Origin: an uncultured Alistipes sp. | GTDB taxonomy: Bacteria; Bacteroidota; Bacteroidia; Bacteroidales; Rikenellaceae | Assembly (NCBI GenBank): GCA_900539755.1 | Contig: UQDC01000005.1 | Span: 113,013 to 177,012 of the forward strand | Reading direction: 5' to 3' | DNA length: 64,000 bases | Shown here: one piece after another, positions 8,663 to 16,057 of the stretch | Layout: each line of letters starts with the position of its first letter | Numbering within the stretch: the first letter of the stretch is position 1 | The notes under the pieces: generated by a model | What the model was told of the DNA's origin: nothing | What the model saw: only the letters and a program-made list of their open reading frames with translations | Database searches by the model: none | Made by a program: the position numbers and the translations under genes

Positions 8663-9958
8663 TTATTCTTGAGAACAGAGCAATATTTTGCCGATATTAC
8701 AGCATGCGCACCGTTTTTTCTCGCAGTATTCTCTCGAAAGTTGTATCAGCGCTTGGGAAAAGAAGGCGTTGTCGGGTATGATGCCCAATTTGATCCAGGG
8801 CATGGTGTAGGTGTTGTGCTCCGGAGCGATTCCTTCGAGTAGTTCGACCGCCCGTTCTTGCAGTGCGTCGTCCATCTGATTTTTACCGTAGGCAAACATC
8901 ATTGGAACCACCAGATTGATGGTGAGTACATCGAGCATCATGGCTCCGAAACGTTTGACACAGGGCGAACTTTTGACACTGGGTAGAGTGTGCGTGGTCC
9001 AGTAAGCGGAGGCTTCAGTGCTCAAGATTGTGCGAATCTCCTCCAGTGTAGTGCAGTTGACAAGATGGGTAAACAAAAATTCTTTACGAGCCAGTAGCCC
9101 TGCCAATTCTACCAATCGCAATACGGGATGGTTAAAGGCGCGAGTTTTGGAAATCTCCCATTCACCATACCGCATCGGGGTGATGTCGAAAAGTTGGGAG
9201 AGATGTTCGAATTCACGTTGTAGCTGAAGCGTATAGTCATCCGGAAACAGGCGACTCCGTTCAGTGGAAAGCATGCCTGCACCACCCAACAGTAGCGCTT
9301 CAACTGACATGATCGACTCTTTGACTCGGCACAGAATACGGTAAGGAACTGTACGGGCCAATTTCATGTACGCTTCACGGTTGCGACCAGCTCCAACCGA
9401 TTTGAACAGCGTGATGTAGAATGCTTCGTTCCAATCGTTACCCGCCTCGTGATACAGGGTGAGAAAATCGTTGTATTTACGCTCAAGCCGTTCGATCATC
9501 AGGCGGGTCAGTGTGCCGTACAGATTTACGGAGGGCATCTCTTTGAGAGCGTGGCTGCAATAGAGCCGACCTTCGCCTTCGATCAGATTGCGGTACAATT
9601 CATCCAGTTCGTCCGGATAGTCGAGAATCAGTGCCGGGATGACAGAACCATCCACACGGCAAACAACGGCATCATCCACTTGGACGAGATGCAAAATGCA
9701 GTCGTCGTATGCCGTGTCGATGTGGTGCAGGTGTTGACGCCATTGAGAGGCTTTTTGATGGACGGCGATAGGACCGTGATGGATTTTACCGTCTATTTCG
9801 ATACGGGCATCGAGTATATCTACTCCTGCTGATGGGTTGATAGATCCGGGGTTGATTACACGAACGATTCCGCCATTACTGGTTGTTAATGTTGGATTGG
9901 TATAGAGGTATCGAATCCAGATCAGTTTGAGAAGATCTTCTATGGGTGTAGTTTGCAT
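8663..9958 (-). CDS. DUF2851 family protein
   Basis: A cytoplasmic protein of 431 residues belonging to DUF2851, a Bacteroidota-centred family of unknown function. The family N-terminus (IEDLLKLIWIRYLYTNPTL, then a VINPGSINPSAGVDILDARI block) and the HHGPIAVHQKASQW block are recognisable. The C-terminus carries the family's cysteine-containing ending (KRCACCNIGKILLC). No signal peptide or membrane segment is seen. It has its own promoter (9987-9994) and sits directly before secA on the same strand. I do not assign a function. Confidence 0.85.
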   Translation of the reverse strand: MQTTPIEDLLKLIWIRYLYTNPTLTTSNGGIVRVINPGSINPSAGVDILDARIEIDGKIHHGPIAVHQKASQWRQHLHHIDTAYDDCILHLVQVDDAVVCRVDGSVIPALILDYPDELDELYRNLIEGEGRLYCSHALKEMPSVNLYGTLTRLMIERLERKYNDFLTLYHEAGNDWNEAFYITLFKSVGAGRNREAYMKLARTVPYRILCRVKESIMSVEALLLGGAGMLSTERSRLFPDDYTLQLQREFEHLSQLFDITPMRYGEWEISKTRAFNHPVLRLVELAGLLARKEFLFTHLVNCTTLEEIRTILSTEASAYWTTHTLPSVKSSPCVKRFGAMMLDVLTINLVVPMMFAYGKNQMDDALQERAVELLEGIAPEHNTYTMPWIKLGIIPDNAFFSQALIQLSREYCEKKRCACCNIGKILLCSQE

Positions 9959-9986
9959 ATTGTTGGCAGAGATTTAACTCTTTCAA

Positions 9987-9994
9987 CAAATATA
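9987..9994 (-). promoter_or_regulatory. Promoter -7 element TATATTTG of the DUF2851 gene
   Basis: Exact TAnnTTTG match 29 bases upstream of the ATG at 9958. Confidence 0.75.
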
Positions 9995-10308
9995 AGCAAA
10001 AGGATAGAGCTGAAAAATAGGCTTCTTTGTTTTTTAGGTTGGAAGATCTGTCGCAGGTAATAAAGTTGTAGAGGACAATAAATGACAATACGGGAAAATG
10101 TAGGGTTTCGACCTTGATACATCCGGATGTTTGGGGGTGTTTCAACTACGAAAGGTCCTGACAGGAATGAGGGTAGCAATTAGATTGTATGATGGTGTGA
10201 AGCTGGTATGTGTTCTCGCCAGATTCAGTAAAAATACAAGACAGTCAATGAAATTGTGTTTGATATCCCCAATAGTGTTGCCTGAACAGGAATGATAGGG
10301 CCAAATGA

Positions 10309-10348
10309 AACAGGGACAAATGAAAATGAAGTTTCATTTGTCCCTGTT
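10309..10348 (-). terminator. Perfect 17-bp hairpin, likely terminator of the sufE-sufT unit
   Basis: Arms 10309-10325 and 10332-10348 are perfectly complementary with a 6-base loop. It lies 55 bases past the stop of the SufT-like gene. The T-tract after it on the minus strand is weak, so termination strength is uncertain. Confidence 0.65.
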
Positions 10349-10403
10349 CTAATATTTGATTTGAAGAGTGTATAAAATAGTGTAAAAAGAACTTGTGTGA
10401 TGA

Positions 10404-10727
10404 CTACAACAGTCCTAACTCCAGCAGACTCTCTTCAGAAATCATGCTTTTGTCCCAGGGTGGTTCGAAGGTGAGGATTACGTTGACTGCGGTAACTCCT
10501 TTGATTTTGCCAACGTTGTCGTGAACCTCTTCGAGGAGTTGATCTGCCATGGGACAGTTGGGGGCAGTCAGGGTCATGCGAATATTGACTACGCCATCCG
10601 GCTCGACATCGATTTCGTAAACCAATCCTAAATCGTAAATGTTGACCGGTATCTCCGGGTCATAAATATTTTTGAGTGTCAGGACAATTTCCTGTTCTAT
10701 GCGGGTAATTTCTTCAGGTGTTGTCAT
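10404..10727 (-). CDS. MIP18/DUF59 family iron-sulfur assembly factor (SufT-like)
   Basis: A 107-residue single-domain MIP18 (DUF59, PaaD/SufT-like) protein, a family acting in maturation of iron-sulfur proteins. Diagnostic are LKNIYDPEIPVNIYDLGLVY near the N-terminus, the conserved cysteine in TLTAPNCPMADQL, and VILTFEPPWDKSMISEE near the end. It follows sufE by 5 bases on the same strand, which supports an iron-sulfur role. No other suf genes (BCDS) are nearby. Exact client proteins cannot be told from sequence. Confidence 0.88.
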   Translation of the reverse strand: MTTPEEITRIEQEIVLTLKNIYDPEIPVNIYDLGLVYEIDVEPDGVVNIRMTLTAPNCPMADQLLEEVHDNVGKIKGVTAVNVILTFEPPWDKSMISEESLLELGLL

Positions 10728-10732
10728 CGCTG

Positions 10733-11155
10733 TTACTGCTTTTGGTTCTGAAAGGCGAGAGCATACAGTTTCATCTGTTTGATCATGGCGAGCAGACCGT
10801 TGGCTCGGGTCGGCGAGAGATTTTCACGCAGGCCGATCCGGTCGATAAAATAGAGGTCGCAATCGAGAATCTCTTGTGGTGTTCTTCCGTTCAGCACGCG
10901 GATCAATAGCGCAATGATACCTTTCGTGATGATGGCATCGCTATCAGCGCTGAAATAGATTTTACTATCTTCCATATGGGCATCGACCCACACTCTCGAT
11001 TGGCATCCCTTGATTACATATTGGTCGGTACGATGTTTCTCGTCGATGACGGGTAACTCTTTGCTCAGATCGATCAAATAGTCGTATTTGTCGAGCCATT
11101 CGTCGAATACGGAAAACTCATCGATAATTTGATCTTGTACTTCTGTCAATGTCAT
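10733..11155 (-). CDS. sufE: SufE family cysteine desulfurase sulfur acceptor
   Basis: SufE takes the persulfide sulfur from SufS and passes it to the SufBCD scaffold in iron-sulfur cluster assembly. The protein has 140 residues, the expected size, with the active-site cysteine in VIKGCQSRVWV (C51), and the family segments FSADSDAIITKGIIALL and GLRENLSPTRANGL. It lies between a small secreted protein gene and the SufT-like gene, all minus strand. Confidence 0.93.
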   Translation of the reverse strand: MTLTEVQDQIIDEFSVFDEWLDKYDYLIDLSKELPVIDEKHRTDQYVIKGCQSRVWVDAHMEDSKIYFSADSDAIITKGIIALLIRVLNGRTPQEILDCDLYFIDRIGLRENLSPTRANGLLAMIKQMKLYALAFQNQKQ

Positions 11156-11207
11156 TTTCTTGTTCTTTTAACAGAGAGGTCGGTATTGAAAATAGAACCG
11201 TCAGATT

Positions 11208-11600
11208 CTACATTTCATTGCTCATTTGTTTTATGGTTTGACGAATAAAATGGTCCAATTCAGGAGAGCTGTAGAATTTCCAGGCCGAAAATCCGATCAT
11301 ATTGCCTTCCGGATCTTGTGGGATGCCCCAGAATTTCATACACTCCTGATTGACGAAATCCCGAATTTTGACCATTTCGTCGAGTGTCAAATGGCTTAAT
11401 TGTACAAAATAGCTGCCTGAATAATCTTTGTTGATAGCGGATAGACTGTCAACAGATCGGTTCATGTAGGCTATACACGAGCATAAAGCATATCCTTTTG
11501 CCTCCTCTATGCGTGTTTCGTACGTTGATTGCTGTGCACGACAATTTAGTGCAACACCAATCAGGAGTGAGATTAGCAATATGTCCCGGAAACCTACCAT
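11208..11600 (-). CDS. Small secreted protein, possibly Tai4-like (T6SS amidase immunity fold)
   Basis: 130 residues with an N-terminal signal peptide (hydrophobic ILLISLLIGVALNC, likely cleavage after CRAQ). The mature part begins with an ALCSCIAYM helix and ends with an SAWKFYSSPELDHFIRQ helix. From memory, this pattern of an alanine/cysteine helix and a C-terminal hydrophobic-Y-x-S-x-E-L-D motif resembles the periplasmic immunity family Tai4; no Tae4-like amidase or T6SS gene is in the window. It sits 26 bases after the PafA-like gene and 52 bases before sufE. The functional assignment is weak; that it is a real exported protein is likely. Confidence 0.6.
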   Translation of the reverse strand: MVGFRDILLISLLIGVALNCRAQQSTYETRIEEAKGYALCSCIAYMNRSVDSLSAINKDYSGSYFVQLSHLTLDEMVKIRDFVNQECMKFWGIPQDPEGNMIGFSAWKFYSSPELDHFIRQTIKQMSNEM

Positions 11601-11626
11601 GTTAATTCAAGCGCCTTAATTGTGTC

Positions 11627-13267
11627 TTAGCGTTGGTTCGGAATCACCTCTGTCAGCACGGACCCGGTTGCAGCATTAGGTACGGTGATTTGCATGATTC
11701 GAGCCAAAGTCGGAACGACATCCGTCATGGATACATTCCGATATACTTTTTTGACAGGCAACGATGTGCCATAAAAGATTAACGGTACATGGGTGTCGTA
11801 GTCATATAATGAGCCGCTGGTCGAAACTTTGGTGCTGTCTTCTTCGATCCAACCGGGCATCAGATTGATGACGATATCTCCGGAACGTTTGGGATAGAAA
11901 CTGTTTTGCATTTTTTGTCCTACACCACCTCCGAAATAGCCGTTTTGCATGCTGGTCGAACTAAGTGCATCACTAACGCCTCGAAATTGCAGGGCAAATG
12001 TTGCTGCACGCGTCTGTACTTCGGCCAAATTAAAGCCATAAGAGTAGATAATCGATCTGTTCAGATAGAGTTGACGATCGTGGTATGCGATAATCCAGTT
12101 GGCCGGTTCGAACTGAGCACTCAAGAAGCCGTTCATAATCATCTTGAACTGCTCGACGTTGAAACGTCCCATAGGCACCCGTCCATCTTCTTTATATGTG
12201 TCACTGGTGCCATGATCCGATGTAAGAACGACGATAACTTCACCGTTTTTAAATTGTGCGGCAAGGAAATCGGCAAACATGCTTAACTCGGTGTCAAGTT
12301 TATAGTAGGTATCTTCAACTTCTATGGAGCGAGGACCGAATTGCTCACCGATCAGTCGGGGTGAATCATACACGATGGTCAGCAGATCGGTATGATCGTC
12401 ACGTCCCAACTTTTCCTGAATGATCGCTTCGCGGGCAAATTGAGAGGTCAACGTGTTGCCATAAGGAGTGTAGAGCAGTGCTGCTGCATTGAATGAATAG
12501 TCCTCTTTTTTGAACAGGGAACCGATTTTGCGGAAAAATGGTTTGGAGAAGAAACCCTGTTTTTCCGATGTAAAATCGATAACGGTACGCTCGCTGTTTT
12601 TATAGGCTGTTTCGGTTTTGCTTGGATCCCAACTGCGATCCATGTACTGCTCGAAAATGTTTTGTGCATTATAGGCAGATACCCAGTGGGGAAGCTGTTT
12701 AAAATAATAGGTGCTTGAGATCCAATGTCCTCGGCCGGCATCCAACCAATAGGTGTCGGCACTGTAACCTCCTCCGACAATGGCAGAGACCGGAGTTGCT
12801 GCAATTGAGATCACTTTGGATTGATTGTCAAACTCTTTGAGACGGTCTCCGAGAGTGGCTACAGTCAGGTTGGCAGGGGAGTAGCAACCGATACCTGCAT
12901 CGCATTCCAATCCGGTTACTTTGGAGTCAGCGATCAGGTTGATCTGTTTGCCGGTGGTAAAGTCGATCCAGTTTTCGGAGACGACACCATGTCCGGACGG
13001 GTTGGTTCCAGTAGTCAAGGTTGCCAATCCTGCAGCGGTATTGGTTTGCATATAGTCGTAGTGCGCACCGGCATAATATACGCCTTGATTCATAAAACGG
13101 CGAAATCCGTCTGATGAAAAATTGCTGGCAAAACGGTCCAAATAGTCAGCCCGCATTTGGCTGATGACAATATTGATGACCAGTTTGGGTTTAGTGGGCT
13201 GCTGGGCGGAAACAGAGCCAGCACAAAACAGTGTCAACAGCATGGTTGACAGAATGTTTGGTTTCAT
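11627..13267 (-). CDS. PafA-like alkaline phosphatase superfamily protein with a degenerate active site
   Basis: 546 residues with a signal peptide ending AGSVSAQ, so exported. The whole length follows the Bacteroidota PafA phosphomonoesterase: VISQMRADYLDRF, HYDYMQTNTAAG, SIEVEDTYYKLD, VLTSDHG, YDTHVPLIFYG. Compared with the PafA sequence as I remember it, the nucleophile threonine (T77) and metal ligands D351, H352 and H493 are kept. The other three zinc ligands are replaced (S36 for Asp, R304 for Asp, E308 for His), as are the catalytic Asn (E98) and the Lys/Arg pair. It is therefore probably not a standard phosphatase. It is the first gene of a unit with the small secreted protein, sufE and the SufT-like gene, with a promoter at 13331-13338. 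Confidence 0.85.
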   Translation of the reverse strand: MKPNILSTMLLTLFCAGSVSAQQPTKPKLVINIVISQMRADYLDRFASNFSSDGFRRFMNQGVYYAGAHYDYMQTNTAAGLATLTTGTNPSGHGVVSENWIDFTTGKQINLIADSKVTGLECDAGIGCYSPANLTVATLGDRLKEFDNQSKVISIAATPVSAIVGGGYSADTYWLDAGRGHWISSTYYFKQLPHWVSAYNAQNIFEQYMDRSWDPSKTETAYKNSERTVIDFTSEKQGFFSKPFFRKIGSLFKKEDYSFNAAALLYTPYGNTLTSQFAREAIIQEKLGRDDHTDLLTIVYDSPRLIGEQFGPRSIEVEDTYYKLDTELSMFADFLAAQFKNGEVIVVLTSDHGTSDTYKEDGRVPMGRFNVEQFKMIMNGFLSAQFEPANWIIAYHDRQLYLNRSIIYSYGFNLAEVQTRAATFALQFRGVSDALSSTSMQNGYFGGGVGQKMQNSFYPKRSGDIVINLMPGWIEEDSTKVSTSGSLYDYDTHVPLIFYGTSLPVKKVYRNVSMTDVVPTLARIMQITVPNAATGSVLTEVIPNQR

Positions 13268-13330
13268 GTGCTAATTTTCCAAGTTTGGTTGTGTTGGTCT
13301 CCTTGATTTAAGGCCAATCTTTGCAAGTCA

Positions 13331-13338
13331 CAAAGGTA
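13331..13338 (-). promoter_or_regulatory. Promoter -7 element TACCTTTG of the PafA-like gene
   Basis: Exact TAnnTTTG match 64 bases upstream of the ATG at 13267. Confidence 0.75.
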
Positions 13339-13358
13339 ACAAAAGTTGTGATAAAATA

Positions 13359-13401
13359 GTTTCCGGAGTTAAAACCATGATACGGTTTTAACTCCGGAAA
13401 C
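13359..13401 (-). terminator. Perfect 18-bp hairpin after the zinc-ribbon gene
   Basis: Arms 13359-13376 and 13384-13401 are perfectly complementary around a 7-base loop. It begins 24 bases past the stop at 13426 and just before the next promoter, as expected of a terminator, though the following T-tract on the minus strand (ACTATTTTAT) is short. Confidence 0.75.
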
Positions 13402-13425
13402 ATAGGAGTATGATTAAATTCTGAA

Positions 13426-14025
13426 TCAGAAACGATAATCCTGTTCTTGCTCTGCACCAAACCGAGGAGCAATGTTTTGTGTATCGCGGGTGTATGCAGA
13501 TGTTGTATTCCCCGGATTGTTTACGGTTTGGCTGTTGGTAGCTGCATTGGGATTGGTGCTGTTGGTCGTTGGTTGTGTCGGCGATTGCGTGAACCCAGCT
13601 GGAAGAGTAGAAGTGGTGTCGTCGAAAGCAACATCCTTTGGTAGAGAACGTTTGGGTGCGGTGGCTTCGTCCGGATTCAGCTCCTCTTCGATGGGGTGAT
13701 TGCTGGCATATCGTTTCGCTTTGTGTAGCATGTAGGGTTTACGAAAATGGTACCCGTAAAACAGCCATAACGGAATTAATGCCAGTACGAATAGCACCAT
13801 TGAATAGATGCTGAAGATATAGACCAGCAGTTGTATGGTGGTAACGGCTAATGTTAAGGCTAAGGCCATGAATACGGCCCCCATTTTGTAGCCGGTTTTG
13901 AAAGGCATGCGGCAGTTGGAGCAACGAAATATCCCTTCGATGCCGATGACCCAGAATAAGGGGATTTTGACATCTGTGCCGCAACGAGGGCAGGTGATGT
14001 GTCTGTTATGTTTCAGTTGGCTCAT
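13426..14025 (-). CDS. Zinc-ribbon membrane protein, function unknown
   Basis: 199 residues. The N-terminus is a zinc ribbon with CPRC (about 12-15) and CSNC (about 35-38), an arrangement like the CXXC-20-CXXC small membrane family. Two membrane segments follow (about residues 48-70 and 74-92), then a long hydrophilic tail of about 100 residues rich in Thr, Asn, Pro and Gln that looks disordered. Its start overlaps the GSCFA gene stop by 4 bases, so the two are translationally coupled. I do not recognise a specific function. Confidence 0.75.
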   Translation of the reverse strand: MSQLKHNRHITCPRCGTDVKIPLFWVIGIEGIFRCSNCRMPFKTGYKMGAVFMALALTLAVTTIQLLVYIFSIYSMVLFVLALIPLWLFYGYHFRKPYMLHKAKRYASNHPIEEELNPDEATAPKRSLPKDVAFDDTTSTLPAGFTQSPTQPTTNSTNPNAATNSQTVNNPGNTTSAYTRDTQNIAPRFGAEQEQDYRF

Positions 14026-15005
14026 TGTTCGTAACTTTCAAGTTGAGTAAATCGTCTTCTCTCCTCGTTGAAATCGAGTTGAGTATAACATTTCTGCAGG
14101 GTGTCGATTTCGGCTGCTATTTTGGTGAGAAATGTTTTGAAAGCGGAGCTGTCGGGATGGAGAGGTCGGTGACTCAACATCTGTTGTAGGGCTGTGATCC
14201 GTTGTATGGTTTGTTGGGCTTGTGGTGCAATCACCCAGTTACAAAACTGTTCCCAAATGTAATCAGCGGCCAGATCTGAAGGGTGGATCATGTCCCGATC
14301 ATAAAACCGATAGTCGCGCAGATCATCCATCATGATCTCATATGCCGGAAAGTAGTGGCAGTTGGCAAACTGTTCGACTAAGGTGTGGGCTGCTACGATC
14401 AGTGTCGATTTACTCAACTGGTTGTCGGCCAGTCCATCCCGCAAATGACGTATCGGGCTGACTGTAAAAATAACCTGTTTGTCTTGCAGATAGCTGCGTA
14501 GCGGAGTCTCCCATGCATTAACGATCTCTTCTACGGAGAGTCTTCTGCGAATGAAATCCTGTTGGGGTAGTTTGTGGCAGTTGGCAACGACTCTGCCCGA
14601 TGTTCGATGTTCATATACCCAAGCCGTCCCCCACGTAATAATAACGTAACGGGCCTTCTGGAGTGATGTGTGTCCTTGAAGGGTGGCTGTGTCGATCATC
14701 CGGATCAATTCGTCTGCCGTCGATGCTGAAAAAGAGCCGTGACACCGTAAATCGATCCAGCGCCCTTCGTGTTGGATTAATTCGTTGGGATCGGTCTTGC
14801 GGTTAGCGTGCAGATCTTCCAGTGTGGAGAGAATCGATATCGGGTTGAATAGGATGCCATACGGGTTTAGACTGACCGGCATCTTGCCCTCTACCAACCG
14901 TTGCCCAATCCGTTCAGAAAAGCAGGATCCGCAGATCACTCCCTGTGAATCGTATCCAATGGTAAAGGGAGCCGGAGATAGTTTGATCTGTGTGCGGAGA
15001 ATCAT
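14022..15005 (-). CDS. GSCFA domain protein (SGNH-hydrolase-like)
   Basis: 327 residues with the family signature GSCFSE (about 26-31), which gives the GSCFA family its name, and a C-terminal DMIHPSDLAADYIWEQF segment carrying the Asp/His pair expected of an SGNH/GDSL-type hydrolase. The family is common in Bacteroidota and Alphaproteobacteria; substrates are unknown, and carbohydrate de-esterification is only inferred from the fold. No signal peptide, so probably cytoplasmic. Transcribed with the zinc-ribbon gene from the promoter at 15044-15051 and divergent from ispE. Confidence 0.88.
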   Translation of the reverse strand: MILRTQIKLSPAPFTIGYDSQGVICGSCFSERIGQRLVEGKMPVSLNPYGILFNPISILSTLEDLHANRKTDPNELIQHEGRWIDLRCHGSFSASTADELIRMIDTATLQGHTSLQKARYVIITWGTAWVYEHRTSGRVVANCHKLPQQDFIRRRLSVEEIVNAWETPLRSYLQDKQVIFTVSPIRHLRDGLADNQLSKSTLIVAAHTLVEQFANCHYFPAYEIMMDDLRDYRFYDRDMIHPSDLAADYIWEQFCNWVIAPQAQQTIQRITALQQMLSHRPLHPDSSAFKTFLTKIAAEIDTLQKCYTQLDFNEERRRFTQLESYEQ

Positions 15006-15043
15006 TTTGAGCAGATGTGGGGTTGATCCCGAAGGTTATATTG

Positions 15044-15051
15044 CAAAGATA
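15044..15051 (-). promoter_or_regulatory. Promoter -7 element TATCTTTG of the GSCFA unit
   Basis: Exact TAnnTTTG match 39 bases upstream of the GSCFA ATG, in the 89-base gap to ispE. Confidence 0.75.
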
Positions 15052-15094
15052 CAAATTCATTTTTATTTGTTATTTTTACCTCAAATTTACCGTT

Positions 15095-15916
15095 ATGATT
15101 TTCTTCTCAGGCTGCAAGATTAATATAGGACTGTATGTGATTCGGAAACGTGCCGATGGTTACCATGATCTTGAAACGGTGATGTTTCCGGTCCGGGGAC
15201 TGTGTGATGCAATTGAGATGATTCCGGGCGATAAACCGGGTGTCGAATTCAGCTCCTCGGGTCTCGCAGTGGATGGGTCTGTGGAGAAGAATCTCTGCGT
15301 GCGGGCTTATGAGTTGATGCGTCGCAACTATCCGATTGGTAATGTTAAGATGCATCTGCACAAACATATTCCGATGGGGGCAGGCCTCGGAGGTGGCTCT
15401 GCCAATGCTGCGTGTGTCATCAAAGGGTTATCGCAATTATTTGATCTGAAATTGAGCTTGTCCACAATGGAGTCTTTGGCTGCTGAATTGGGAAGTGATA
15501 CGGCCTTTTTCGTGGCTGATCGACCGGCTTTGGCTACCGGGAGAGGGGAGATTCTTTCCCCAATCGAACTGTCGATGAAAGGCTATCGAATGGTAATTGT
15601 CAAACCGAATGTGGGGGTCAGTACGGCAGAGGCTTATGCCCATGTTACACCGCACGTGCCGGAAACAGCATTGACAGAGCAGTTGGTGCAACCTGTCGAA
15701 CTGTGGAAGGATGTGATCGGAAATGATTTTGAGATGTCCGTTTTTCCGCAGTATCCCCAGATTGCCGAGATCAAACAACAATTGTATGAGATGGGGGCAT
15801 TATATGCCTCTATGTCGGGGTCTGGATCGGCTGTTTATGGTATCTTTTCGGGTGATCGAGGCGTAATTCAGGCTGATTTTTTGGATTGTTTTGTATATCA
15901 GGAAGATATGGCCTGA
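15095..15916 (+). CDS. ispE: 4-diphosphocytidyl-2-C-methyl-D-erythritol kinase IspE
   Basis: GHMP kinase that phosphorylates CDP-methylerythritol in the MEP route to isoprenoid precursors. Family marks: the N-terminal CKINIGLYVIRKRADGYHDL (with cysteine in place of the usual alanine), the ATP loop PMGAGLGGGSANAA and the C-terminal MSGSGSAVYGIF. I chose ATG at 15095 (273 residues), since the family's conserved region begins about 6 residues in; upstream in-frame sequence to 15017 overlaps the divergent promoter region and is not family-like. It is the only clear MEP-pathway gene in the window; the DXS-like gene at 52.4 kb is doubtful. Confidence 0.93.
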   Translation: MIFFSGCKINIGLYVIRKRADGYHDLETVMFPVRGLCDAIEMIPGDKPGVEFSSSGLAVDGSVEKNLCVRAYELMRRNYPIGNVKMHLHKHIPMGAGLGGGSANAACVIKGLSQLFDLKLSLSTMESLAAELGSDTAFFVADRPALATGRGEILSPIELSMKGYRMVIVKPNVGVSTAEAYAHVTPHVPETALTEQLVQPVELWKDVIGNDFEMSVFPQYPQIAEIKQQLYEMGALYASMSGSGSAVYGIFSGDRGVIQADFLDCFVYQEDMA

Positions 15917-15963
15917 ATTGGTCGATTTAGGCTGTGAAATGGTATAATTTGGGGAATTATTCC

Positions 15964-15971
15964 TATTTTTG
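15964..15971 (+). promoter_or_regulatory. Promoter -7 element TATTTTTG of the carboxyltransferase gene
   Basis: Exact TAnnTTTG match 86 bases before the ATG at 16058. T-rich context makes a chance match somewhat more likely here. Confidence 0.6.
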
Positions 15972-16057
15972 TTTTTTGAGTTGTTAGTTAAAATGGCTCA
16001 ATACCTTAATGTTGAATAGAGAAAACCACAGTACTAACTAAAAATTTACTTTATTCT

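Larger units (their letters stand above)
9959..10403. other. Gene-free stretch between DUF2851 gene and sufT-like gene
   Basis: About 445 bases. It contains the DUF2851 promoter (9987-9994) and a strong hairpin at 10309-10348 described separately. The two overlapping minus-strand open frames near 9876-10179 look non-coding and extend through the promoter. Nothing else is seen. Confidence 0.6.
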
